50,019 bases of DNA, from the NCBI GenBank assembly GCA_026390815.1, contig JAPLFH010000053.1, positions 1 through 50,019 of the forward strand, in the 5' to 3' direction. The stretch is from Ignavibacteriales bacterium (GTDB lineage: Bacteria > Bacteroidota > Ignavibacteria > Ignavibacteriales > SURF-24). The notes beneath the pieces were generated by a model. The model saw only the letters and a list, made by a program, of their open reading frames with translations. It was not told the DNA's origin and did no database searches. Positions 36,101 through 43,380 of this stretch are shown here, piece by piece. A program made the position numbers and the translations under genes. Position 1 is the first letter of the stretch, and every line of letters starts with the position of its first letter.

Positions 36101-36988
36101 AATGCTACCGGCACTGCAAACGAAGCTGTTGGATATGGAACTTTAACCATTAATGATTTGCAGCAGGACTATGAATTTAGATGGACAGGTGAATTGGGTG
36201 ATACAGTTATTAATGGGCAGACTATTCAAATTACAAAATCTGGTGGATCATATGCCACAATGTATGGTGCCAGGCAGTATAGCATAGCTAATCATCCTCT
36301 TAATCCTAATCCAGGCACAGACGCCAGATTTTTGGTCCGTGTTCCATTTGAGGTTTGGAATTTGGATAAAAACATTCAGGTAAATTACCAAATTTATGAT
36401 CGTGGACAAGCTAATCCAGCGGCAAATGGCTTTAAGGTTTGGAATACTGATGCCAGGATGTATTGTGAGATTATAAATACTCCTTATAAAATGGAAGTAG
36501 TACCCGATCAAAGCCCTAATGCTACCTGGACTAATGTCTGGTACAAATCAAGATTTACAAAGGGAGATGTAATTGGTATGTATTTCGCAAATCCAATCCA
36601 ACCAGGATTAGATTTTTATGCATTTACTTCTCTGGCTCCAAATTATTCTGTTACAAAAGCAAAAACTGATATAAACAAAATAAATGTATTCCCTAACCCA
36701 TATTATGGAGTAAACTCCGAAGAGTTAAATAAATATAATCGCTTTGTAACCTTTACTCATTTACCGGATAAAGCAACAATCAGATTATTTAATCTTGCAG
36801 GTATTTTAGTAAAAATAATTAATAAGGATAATAACTCAACCTATCAAAGATGGGATTTGGCAAATGACAACGGTTTACCAGTAGCAAGCGGATTATATAT
36901 CGCATATATCGATATGCCCGAACTTGGTAAAACTAAAATCCTAAAGGTTGCTATCATTCAAGAGCAACAAATCTTAGATAGGTTTTAA
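33176..36988 (+). CDS. Giant T9SS-type secreted surface protein in a TonB-receptor operon
   Basis: A 1270-residue protein beginning with a signal peptide (ISFLLLLVLGFTLSINAEG). AAGGAG is well placed before the ATG. The body is rich in Gly/Asn/Asp and contains dockerin-like calcium loops (DKNGNGTYEPATD and DKNKNGIDDALDYG). The last 100 residues are a T9SS type A-like sorting domain (INVFPNPYYGVNSEELNKYN, ATIRLFNLAGILVKI, LPVASGLYIAYIDM). No catalytic motif was recognised. The gene lies 43 bases after the TonB-dependent receptor and 32 bases before the PorV-like gene, so it is probably cotranscribed with both. A surface binding partner of the receptor is plausible but inferred. Confidence 0.82.
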   Translation: MNTKTISFLLLLVLGFTLSINAEGDKKDWKKLTKVQVEASPIRTFLNINNVFTVIKNDGITDIDRDEQNSGLIFPKGSGKTACFQTGLLWGGRAPGDPQVRVGGTFYSTGLQGGKITDSGLPYDQLHSTTNEDPLYRIYRVRRDVYPGGPTVDLSSEINSNEGSAAQIRAQYELDWDQWPATGGAPFEDKNGNGTYEPATDIPGFPGSDQTIWCVANDLNSGNTRDLYGTQPMGMELQMTYWAYNRAGALGNMFFRKYILINKSNVTYDSVYVTLISDVDLGNATDDYVGCDTTLSLGFCYNANAVDATYNPLPPPSIGFDFFQGPLIKGIAGQDKNKNGIDDALDYGLRSGKRIGPGWINIPMTSFFYFARGDANVTDPTRSAVAGATEMYNFFQGRIGKTGQFFVDPNTGRPTTYVMPGDPLTGQGWLDGQILSAGDRRQGQASGPFTMAPGDTQEVVVAELLAGAIPGVDRISAVGLLKFYDKTAQDAFDNNFDLPTAPPTPEVNIPGSYDPVAKVNYALDKKIILDWGENTNAVKATEDFEAKGYKFEGYNVYQLPNISASISEGVRIATYDAIDNILKIEGQFFDISTGAVAVKVQQFGNDTGLKRYIEITTDALKSGIPLINGIKYYFAVTSYAFNPNATITNLENPLTIYTIIPTSVAPGEIVQDYGNTSAANIKHTGTADARVNVLVVDPTKLTGHEYQVFFDQQSYYLDSDGIWKTTNFPDSIGKKLGKDVSPSTLDLRAIYATRPGTIDLNFTLNLVSPTEAYADGITLTLPQGMVINSAATITAGGGDVTPIVEGNVIKYGLVQGDTTQNGLFHGGEVLRINVNSFTLPLSVNYIIHDDGYGSGGNPINATGTATVTKIGNHFVTQNQWNVKDITTDKVVLEDQTIFSGLDIYAGELGPGGSTKSSVKNVGVEANIILDGLQFQVIGSFLAPTVYDHLTLNGRPLPLGDGTGDPWDLTDYRAFGNATGTANEAVGYGTLTINDLQQDYEFRWTGELGDTVINGQTIQITKSGGSYATMYGARQYSIANHPLNPNPGTDARFLVRVPFEVWNLDKNIQVNYQIYDRGQANPAANGFKVWNTDARMYCEIINTPYKMEVVPDQSPNATWTNVWYKSRFTKGDVIGMYFANPIQPGLDFYAFTSLAPNYSVTKAKTDINKINVFPNPYYGVNSEELNKYNRFVTFTHLPDKATIRLFNLAGILVKIINKDNNSTYQRWDLANDNGLPVASGLYIAYIDMPELGKTKILKVAIIQEQQILDRF

Positions 36989-37020
36989 TAACTAACAAAG
37001 TTTAATTTAAGGAGTTTATA

Positions 37021-38052
37021 ATGAAAACAATGAATATTTTTATGGTATTATTCCTTGTTCTCATACTGGGATTGAATACAGCATATGCGGGTGCAGGTAA
37101 CCGAACTGGTACCGGCGGCGCTTCGCAGTTGCTAATCCCTGTCGGAGTTCGAGGTATTTCAATGGGTGAACAGGGTGTGGCTACTTCCAAGGGAATTGAA
37201 GCACTTTTTTGGAATCCTGCTGGAATTTCGAAAATGCGAAATTCTACCGAAGTAATATTTTCTCATATGAATTATATTGCTGATATCGGTCTTGAATATG
37301 GTGCTGTTGCCTCTAATGTTACTGGCTTTGGTACGGTTGCCCTTAGTGTTAAGTCACTTTCAGTTGGAGATATTCCAGTAACTACTACTCGTGATCCTGA
37401 TGGAAACGGAACAATGTTTTCACCTCAATATATAACAGCCGGTTTATCTTTTTCCAGATTATTGTCTGACAAGATTTCTGTTGGTCTTACTGCAAATTTT
37501 GTTACAGAATCACTTGGCAATGCAAGTGCGAGTGGTCTTGCATTTGATATAGGTGTTATGTATGATAATTTAGCTGATCTATCAGGATTAAGCTTTGGCA
37601 TTGTTCTAAAAAATCTGGGTCCTCAGATGAAATATGATGGCTCTGCTTTGTATGTTCAGGCTGATGTTACAGATTTTGGTAGACCACCACAGTACTACAA
37701 AATAACTACTGCTGGATTTGAGTTACCAACTGTATTCCAACTCGGTTTTGGTTACAGACCTCAAATTGATGAAGTAAATAATTTACTGGCTTCAGTATCA
37801 TTTCAAAATAATAACTTCTCCGATGATGAATACCGGTTAGGTTTAGAATATGGATATAAAAGTACATTTTTTATACGAGGTGGTTATTCATTAGCACCAC
37901 AGGCATTAAAGGACAATTATATTTATGGTCTTACTGCCGGTTTAGGAGTAAATTACGAGTTTGAAGGTATTGATTTAAAAGTAGATTATGCGTACAGAGA
38001 TGTAAAGTATTTCGATGCAAATCATATTTTCTCAATTGGAGTTGGATTCTAA
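37021..38052 (+). CDS. PorV/PorQ-family outer-membrane protein
   Basis: A signal peptide (IFMVLFLVLILGLNTAYAG) is followed by the family opening GGASQLLIPVGVRGISMGEQ, then ATSKGIEALFWNPAG. The rest is a series of amphipathic beta strands ending with FSIGVGF, an outer-membrane barrel C-terminus. At 343 residues it matches PorV/PorQ proteins. PorV (LptO) is the T9SS factor that shuttles cargo from the translocon to the attachment machinery. A copy encoded beside a T9SS cargo and a TonB receptor suggests a dedicated export partner. AAGGAG lies upstream of the ATG, and a strong terminator follows at 38075. Confidence 0.87.
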   Translation: MKTMNIFMVLFLVLILGLNTAYAGAGNRTGTGGASQLLIPVGVRGISMGEQGVATSKGIEALFWNPAGISKMRNSTEVIFSHMNYIADIGLEYGAVASNVTGFGTVALSVKSLSVGDIPVTTTRDPDGNGTMFSPQYITAGLSFSRLLSDKISVGLTANFVTESLGNASASGLAFDIGVMYDNLADLSGLSFGIVLKNLGPQMKYDGSALYVQADVTDFGRPPQYYKITTAGFELPTVFQLGFGYRPQIDEVNNLLASVSFQNNNFSDDEYRLGLEYGYKSTFFIRGGYSLAPQALKDNYIYGLTAGLGVNYEFEGIDLKVDYAYRDVKYFDANHIFSIGVGF

Positions 38053-38074
38053 AATTCAACAATTCCTTTTATTC

Positions 38075-38105
38075 AAACCCCGTCAGAAATGCCGGGGTTT
38101 TTTAT
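38075..38105 (+). terminator. Intrinsic terminator of the TonB-receptor / PorV operon
   Basis: AAACCCCG and CGGGGTTT form an 8-base stem around a 10-base loop (TCAGAAATGC), followed by TTTTTATT. It begins 23 bases after the PorV stop. Confidence 0.88.
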
Positions 38106-38124
38106 TATCAGCAACTAATAATTA

Positions 38125-38155
38125 TTTGAAGAAATATCTTTCATCTTTATATTTG
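38125..38155 (+). promoter_or_regulatory. Bacteroidota-type sigma promoter before the TrpF-like gene
   Basis: TTTG at 38125-38128 and TATATTTG at 38148-38155 are separated by 19 bases, an exact match to the TTTG / TAnnTTTG form known from Bacteroides. It lies just after the preceding terminator and about 20 bases before the ATG of the next gene. Whether this lineage uses that consensus is an assumption. Confidence 0.5.
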
Positions 38156-38175
38156 GCTATAATGCAGGAATTATA

Positions 38176-38847
38176 ATGAAAGGGTTGATCCAGGTAGCGG
38201 GAATAGTAGACATGGCAGAAGCCCAAATGGTAATGGAAATTGGTGTACACTATCTCGGTTTTCCGTTAAGACTAACTGTAAATAAAGAAGATACCACCGA
38301 AGAGGAGGCTGTAGAAATAATCAAATCCATTAAATACCCGCACAAAAGTGTATTGATAACCTACCTGAATAAAGCGGAAGAAATTATTGAGTTCTGCAAT
38401 AAGTTAAATGTAGGGGTTGTGCAGCTTCATGGAAAGATTAAAAAAGAGGAATTAGAAAAAGTTAAAGCTATTAAACCTGAAATAGAAATTATTAAAAGTT
38501 TGGTTGTTCGTAAAAATAATTATTCAGAGCTGGTAAAAACTATTGAAACACTTTTACCATGGACAGATGCTTTTATAACCGATACTTTTGATCCATCAAC
38601 CGGAGCTGAGGGTGCAACGGGTAAAACACACAATTGGAAAATCAGTAGAAAACTTGTTGAGCTATCTCCTAAACCGGTTATTCTTGCGGGTGGACTTAAT
38701 CCGAACAATGTTAGACAAGCAATTCTTGAAACCAATCCTGCCGGGGTTGATGTTCATACCGGTGTGGAAACAAAGGACGGAAGAAAGAGTTACGATCTTG
38801 TAAAAAGATTTGTTGAGGAAGCTAAAATTGCTTTTTCCTTATCATAA
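38176..38847 (+). CDS. TrpF-like TIM-barrel protein lacking the catalytic cysteine
   Basis: It resembles phosphoribosylanthranilate isomerase in most motifs: VGVVQLHGKI, FITDTFDPSTGAEGATGKTH (Asp136 matching the general acid), VILAGGLNPNNVRQAI and GVDVHTGVETKDGRKS. At its N-terminus the K-x-C-G motif of true TrpF, whose Cys is the general base, reads QVAGI with Ala8. Classical isomerase activity therefore looks unlikely or altered. No other trp gene lies nearby. It starts a plus-strand group after its own promoter, with CAGGAATTATA before the ATG. Alternatives are a sugar-phosphate isomerase/epimerase-like enzyme on the same fold, or a moonlighting paralogue. The family call is firm, the function is not. 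Confidence 0.8.
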   Translation: MKGLIQVAGIVDMAEAQMVMEIGVHYLGFPLRLTVNKEDTTEEEAVEIIKSIKYPHKSVLITYLNKAEEIIEFCNKLNVGVVQLHGKIKKEELEKVKAIKPEIEIIKSLVVRKNNYSELVKTIETLLPWTDAFITDTFDPSTGAEGATGKTHNWKISRKLVELSPKPVILAGGLNPNNVRQAILETNPAGVDVHTGVETKDGRKSYDLVKRFVEEAKIAFSLS

Positions 38848-38920
38848 AAATTTTGTGTTTGTTCATTCAAATAAAACAGTTTCAAATTGAACTCAATATA
38901 TATTTTTAGGAGGAATAAAA

Positions 38921-39184
38921 ATGGGAATCTTTGGTAAAGGTAAAAGGATATTTGATGCAATCGGCAAGATTAAGGGTCCACATTCTTTTATGATTCAAGG
39001 AAAGAAAATAACTTGCCAACATTGTGGTGGTGAAAAGTTTGAAAAAGGTTCTGCCTTATTAAATACAGCAGGTTTAACTTTTTTAGATCTGGATTGGGCT
39101 AATAGATCTGCAACTATTCTTATCTGCACATCTTGTACTAAAATACAATGGTTCCTTAAAGAACCGGATGTTACAGATTTATAA
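38921..39184 (+). CDS. Small zinc-ribbon protein
   Basis: An 87-residue protein with a strong ribosome site (AGGAGG). Two Cys pairs (CQHCGG near residue 28 and CTSC near residue 71) form a zinc ribbon. The intervening segment GSALLNTAGLTFLDLDWANR contains a strand and turn typical of the many small DNA-binding-like or nucleic-acid-processing zinc ribbons. The N-terminal GIFGKGKRIFDAIGKIKG is basic and glycine-rich. No function is assignable. It lies 20 bases before the exported SRPBCC gene, so cotranscription is likely. Confidence 0.7.
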   Translation: MGIFGKGKRIFDAIGKIKGPHSFMIQGKKITCQHCGGEKFEKGSALLNTAGLTFLDLDWANRSATILICTSCTKIQWFLKEPDVTDL

Positions 39185-39204
39185 ATAATTTATTTAGGAT
39201 AGTT

Positions 39205-39732
39205 ATGAAACTAAAAATTTTATTGCCCATAATTTTAGCAATTATTATTTTTTCATTTTGTATTGCTCAAGAAAAATATGATGTCTTTTCATTCGAGCAG
39301 GAATTAACTCTACCCGGTACACCAGAAATAATTTATGATGCAATTACTGGCGACATAAGCGGATGGTGGGATCATTCATTTTCAGAAAAGCCATATAAAC
39401 TTTATATCGACGCTAAACCTGGTGGTGGCTTTTATGAAATATATAACGAGTCTGGTGATGGGGTTCTACATGCCACTGTTATTGTTGCCGATCGTGGTAA
39501 GATGTTAAGGTTTGATGGTCCGCTTGGACTTTCTGGCAAAGCAGTTCAATTAGTTACAACTTACTTTTTTGAACCGGTGGGAAAGGATTCAACAAAACTT
39601 AAATTGGAAGTTCATGCTTCCGGAGAAGTTGAAGAAGGAACTTCAGCGATAGTAGAAAAGGTCTGGCACCACTTTTTATTCGAGAGGTTTAAACCATACA
39701 TAATTGAAAAGAAATATTTAATTAAAAAATGA
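39205..39732 (+). CDS. Exported SRPBCC (START-like) domain protein
   Basis: A signal peptide (ILLPIILAIIIFSFCIAQ) precedes a roughly 150-residue SRPBCC fold. Recognisable elements are FEQELTLPGTPEIIYDAITG, DISGWWDHSFSEKPY, GGGFYEIYNESGDGVLHATV and the closing long helix (AIVEKVWHHFLFERFKPYII). The fold binds hydrophobic ligands in a deep pocket; the AHA1/activator branch is the nearest match by eye. Periplasmic export is less common for this family. It lies 20 bases downstream of the zinc-ribbon gene. Confidence 0.75.
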   Translation: MKLKILLPIILAIIIFSFCIAQEKYDVFSFEQELTLPGTPEIIYDAITGDISGWWDHSFSEKPYKLYIDAKPGGGFYEIYNESGDGVLHATVIVADRGKMLRFDGPLGLSGKAVQLVTTYFFEPVGKDSTKLKLEVHASGEVEEGTSAIVEKVWHHFLFERFKPYIIEKKYLIKK

Positions 39733-39765
39733 GAATGTGATGAAGTAATATTTTACCAGGAACGT

Positions 39766-39803
39766 GAAGATAAAGTTGCTAAAGTTATTTCTTCATTTTT
39801 TTT
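39766..39803 (+). terminator. Possible intrinsic terminator after the SRPBCC gene
   Basis: GAAGATAA and TTATTTCTTC pair with a two-base bulge around an 11-base loop, followed by ATTTTTTTT. It lies about 34 bases after the stop and before the convergent symporter gene. AT-rich and weak. Confidence 0.35.
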
Positions 39804-39869
39804 CTCTGGAATATAATATTTATTCTTTTTGAAGAACCGGCTATGTTATCATAAATGTGATCCAATTAT

Positions 39870-41192
39870 TTAAGTTGGCTGTTGTTCAATATGGGCAGCA
39901 GGATTTCCTTCCGATTTATCTACCCAGGCTGCAAGCACAATATCACCGGTAACATTAACAACAGTTCTACTCATATCAAGAACTCTGTCCACTCCAAGAA
40001 TAATTCCTATTCCTTCAGCCGGAATGCCAACTGTTTGTAAAACCATAACAACCATCGGTAAAGAGCCGCCGGGAACACCTGCTGTACCAACTCCCGCAAG
40101 AATTGAAAGTGCTACAACTAAAAGCTGTTGACCAATATTTAAATCAATGCCATAAAATTGAGCTAAGAACAAAACGGTTATTCCTTCATACAAAGCGGTA
40201 CCATTTTGATTTGCAGTTGAACCAACAGTTAAAACGAAGTTGGAGATGTCCTTATTCAATTTTAATTTTTCTGTGGCAACTCTTATTGATGTTGGAAGAG
40301 TTGCATTAGAAGAACTTGTAGAAAATGCTGTAATAATAACTTCAGTAATATTTCTAAAAAATTCTTTCGGACTTTTTCTGGCAGCAAACTTTATTATTGC
40401 TCCATAAGTAATTACAAAATGAAGTGTCAATGCAAACATCACAACAAAAATATATTGGGCAAGTGTTGAAATAATTTGAAATCCAAGTTGCGAAGCAGTA
40501 GAAAAAATTAATGCTGCAACGCCAAATGGAGCTAACCTCATTGCAAAATCAATTATCTTCATAACTACATCGTACAATCCCTGAAGCACTTTAGTTAATC
40601 CTTCAGTTCTTTCCGACTTACTAACTGCCATCGCTATTCCAAAAATTAACGCGAAGAACATGATTGAAAGCAATCCGCCACCACGGTAGTTTGGATCGAA
40701 CGCGCTAACAATATCTACAAATGGATTACGAGGAATTATTTCTACAAGGATTTGAATTAAATTTTTTGATTCCTTTGCAGTACTAACAATATTTGAAACA
40801 GCCTGGTTGTTAGAAAGAGTTTGCATCAATGCCTGCCGGTTTGCGGCGGAAATGCCAACACCGGGTTGAACAAGGTTTACAAGAATAATTCCAATCAAAA
40901 CTGAAACAGCGGTAATAACAATAGTAAATGCCAACGATTTAAATCCAACTCTTCCAATCTTCCGGATATCACTGAAGTCTGCAACACCAAGAACAATTGC
41001 GGTAAAGATGAGTGGGACAATAATCATAAAAATCATTCGCAGGAAAATCTGCCCTGCTGGGTAAGCAATGTTACTTACAATCCACTGAACCTGCGGATTA
41101 CCATTTAGAAATATATTGCAAAGCAATCCGGCAATAAGCCCAACTGCCAAACCGATAAAAATCCTGGTGTGTAATGGAAGTTTTTTCTTCAT
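39870..41192 (-). CDS. Dicarboxylate/amino-acid:cation symporter (DAACS family)
   Basis: A 440-residue integral membrane transporter of the GltP/GltT/DctA family. Several hydrophobic helices lead to the serine-rich hairpin AFSTSSSNATLPTSI. The cation/substrate segment follows: VGSTANQNGTALYEGITVLF, where NQNGT replaces the more common NMDGT. The C-terminal half ends in GVPGGSLPMVVMVLQTVGIP and LGVDRVLDMSRTVVNVTGD. The family takes up glutamate, aspartate or C4-dicarboxylates with protons or sodium; the substrate is not predictable here. Transcribed alone on the minus strand. Confidence 0.92.
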   Translation of the reverse strand: MKKKLPLHTRIFIGLAVGLIAGLLCNIFLNGNPQVQWIVSNIAYPAGQIFLRMIFMIIVPLIFTAIVLGVADFSDIRKIGRVGFKSLAFTIVITAVSVLIGIILVNLVQPGVGISAANRQALMQTLSNNQAVSNIVSTAKESKNLIQILVEIIPRNPFVDIVSAFDPNYRGGGLLSIMFFALIFGIAMAVSKSERTEGLTKVLQGLYDVVMKIIDFAMRLAPFGVAALIFSTASQLGFQIISTLAQYIFVVMFALTLHFVITYGAIIKFAARKSPKEFFRNITEVIITAFSTSSSNATLPTSIRVATEKLKLNKDISNFVLTVGSTANQNGTALYEGITVLFLAQFYGIDLNIGQQLLVVALSILAGVGTAGVPGGSLPMVVMVLQTVGIPAEGIGIILGVDRVLDMSRTVVNVTGDIVLAAWVDKSEGNPAAHIEQQPT

Positions 41193-41283
41193 AAAAGTAA
41201 TTCAACTTTTGCTTTTGCAAAGTTAGGAAAATATTTTTTGGCGGGAAAGGAGAATCTGAAAAGTAAGTTCAAATTAAACAAAC

Positions 41284-41310
41284 AAGGCTCCCGATCGATT
41301 CGGAAGCCTT
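41284..41310 (-). terminator. Intrinsic terminator of the GH30 gene
   Basis: On the minus strand AAGGCTTCCGA and TCGGGAGCCTT form an 11-base stem with one T-G pair around ATCGA, followed by GTTTGTTTAATTT. It starts 15 bases after the stop at 41325. Confidence 0.65.
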
Positions 41311-41324
41311 GAAACTATTTTAAT

Positions 41325-42806
41325 CTATTCTAATACCAGAGTCATAATAGAGTGCGCCGTGCAATCGGTTTTAACTATGCTGTTATCGAGCCAGGTATCA
41401 AAATTAATATTATTTTCTGTTTGGTTCATAACTACTACAGCTATTTTACCATCAGGATTAATAAAGGCAGTTGCTAAAAGATCATCGGAATTGGAAGAGC
41501 ATATTATTCTCTTTGCACCGGGGCGTATGAATTTTGAAAAATGTCCGAGATAATAAAATGAATTCATGTATGTAAGTTCACCAGTTTTGGTATTACAGAT
41601 AATTGGAGCCATACAAAAATTCCCAACGTGATTTGGTCCACCTTGCTCATCAAGAATAACATTCCAGGCAGTCCAACCCGCAGCCCAGTTGTTTAAATCA
41701 TTAATCATCGATCTTCCAAAAACTTCTCCCCATTTCCATTGATTAAGGCTGTCAGGATAGAAAGTAGCTTCAGTGCCTTCTGTAAAAACCAATTCTTTTT
41801 CCGGATAAGCATCGTGTAATAATTTTACATTGTTAAAATGATCTCCAACATACCAATGAAATCCTGTTCCCCAAACATATTTTGAAGCCTCTGGATCATC
41901 GTATAAAACTTTTGCACGCTGGTACATTAAGCCACGGTTATGATCCCAAATCATGAGTTTAAGATTTGATAATCCGGCACTTTTTAATGTTGGTCCCAAA
42001 TAATTTTTAACAAAATCTCTTTCTTCTTCAGCAGTAAAAATACAAGATTCCCATGTTTGAACAGCCATTGGTTCATTCTGAACTGTTAATCCCCACATCG
42101 GTATTCCTAACTTTTCATATTCTTTTACAAAGCGTATAAAATAGTTTGCCCAGGTTTGATTGTATTCGGAAAGTAATTTACCTCCTTTCAGCATATCGTT
42201 GTTTGTTTTCATCCAGCCAGGAGGGCTCCATGGAGAAGCAAATAATTTCATTTCATTGCCAGCTTTATTAAAAGCTGCTTTTATAAAAGGAATTTTAAAT
42301 TTAAGATCATGTTCAATTGTAAAGTGTTCCAAATTTTTGTCACCAGGCACTTCAGCATAAGTATAACTGGAACTTGAAAAGTCGCTGCTGTGAATTGAAG
42401 TACGGCAAAGTGAAAAACCAATTCCTTTTTCTTTATCGAAAAATGCCGTTAAAATTTCCTGCTGTTTATCTACTGGCAATTTATAAAATGTTTCAGCGGA
42501 TGCATCTGTCAATGCGCCACCAATCCCAACCAAAGTTTGAAAAGTTTTATCTTTATCAAGTACAATAGTCGGTCTTCGTTCATCTGGTTGTACAAGAGTT
42601 TCAAAACTTAAAGATTCTTTTAGGGCAATTCTGTTGTTTGTGTTTTGGGCGGTTAAATAAACATTTACTTTCTTATAATGATTTTTAGGTGAAGCTTTAC
42701 CGCTGATTGCCGGATTTTCTGCTGAAGTACTAATTCCAGATAGACAAGCAATTAGTATAACAGTTATGAACACACCGGGCAGCATTTTTTTAATGATTAA
42801 CTGCAT
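41325..42806 (-). CDS. Exported glycoside hydrolase family 30
   Basis: A signal peptide (MLPGVFITVILIACLSGIS) is followed by a (beta/alpha)8 barrel. The general acid/base is Glu245 in LTVQNEPMAVQ and the nucleophile Glu343 in VFTEGTEAT. FQTLVGIGGALTDASAETFY near residue 90 and FASPWSPPGWMKTN are GH30 signatures. The C-terminal beta-sandwich ends the protein. GH30 enzymes cleave glucosylceramide, beta-1,6-glucans or xylans; the sequence resembles the glucosylceramidase-type subfamily, but the substrate is inferred. AGGAGA precedes the ATG at 42806. Secreted carbohydrate degradation fits the other exported proteins in the window. Confidence 0.9.
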   Translation of the reverse strand: MQLIIKKMLPGVFITVILIACLSGISTSAENPAISGKASPKNHYKKVNVYLTAQNTNNRIALKESLSFETLVQPDERRPTIVLDKDKTFQTLVGIGGALTDASAETFYKLPVDKQQEILTAFFDKEKGIGFSLCRTSIHSSDFSSSSYTYAEVPGDKNLEHFTIEHDLKFKIPFIKAAFNKAGNEMKLFASPWSPPGWMKTNNDMLKGGKLLSEYNQTWANYFIRFVKEYEKLGIPMWGLTVQNEPMAVQTWESCIFTAEEERDFVKNYLGPTLKSAGLSNLKLMIWDHNRGLMYQRAKVLYDDPEASKYVWGTGFHWYVGDHFNNVKLLHDAYPEKELVFTEGTEATFYPDSLNQWKWGEVFGRSMINDLNNWAAGWTAWNVILDEQGGPNHVGNFCMAPIICNTKTGELTYMNSFYYLGHFSKFIRPGAKRIICSSNSDDLLATAFINPDGKIAVVVMNQTENNINFDTWLDNSIVKTDCTAHSIMTLVLE

Positions 42807-42963
42807 TAATTTTCTCCTGAAAAAAAATTCTATTTTAAAATACTTTCTAAAGATAAATAATTATGAATAAAATATTATATCAATTATTTGAAATTAATGA
42901 CACCAATTGTTTAAAGATGCTTCTGTTTTCTCTTTAAAATGAATCGGAACAGTTCTTAATTAA

Positions 42964-43332
42964 CTATTCCTTAACGGCTGTACCAAACAATGGAAAATAT
43001 TTATTCCCATTATTAGCAAGCTTTTCTAACCACAACTCCTCGAGTGTTGAAATATCTTTAGTGTAATTATAAGTTGCATCTTCCTTGGGTTCAAGCTGGT
43101 CTAAAATTTCAAATACAACACCACTTTCACCATACTTATTCCAGGATTCCTGAAGGACTTTTATTTTATGCGATCCAAACTTCAACTCAAATTTATGTCT
43201 GTTGAAGATACCATTTAGATTTTGACTGCTGCCAATGTAAATACTGTCATCAAGTAAATTTTTAATCTGATAAACTCCCATAGGCGGGTGAGTTAATTTA
43301 TAATTTCTTTTTATTTCTGAACGGCTTTCCAT
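42964..43332 (-). CDS. GIY-YIG nuclease-domain protein
   Basis: A 122-residue protein with the GIY-YIG fold: GVYQIKNLLDDSIYIGSSQN at the front, Arg/His in FNRHKFELKFGSH, NKYGESGVVFEIL, and a C-terminal LEELWLEKLA that supplies the usual Glu. AGGAAA before the ATG at 43332 supports this start; a TTG at 43362 extends the frame. Such small stand-alone proteins occur in many Bacteroidota and are related to homing endonucleases and UvrC nuclease domains; the role is unknown. It lies 48 bases after the stop of the TerC-like gene. Confidence 0.8.
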   Translation of the reverse strand: MESRSEIKRNYKLTHPPMGVYQIKNLLDDSIYIGSSQNLNGIFNRHKFELKFGSHKIKVLQESWNKYGESGVVFEILDQLEPKEDATYNYTKDISTLEELWLEKLANNGNKYFPLFGTAVKE

Positions 43333-43380
43333 TTTGCTTTTTCCTGTATGTAAGGATTTCAATTTGCTGAGTTTAACTAT

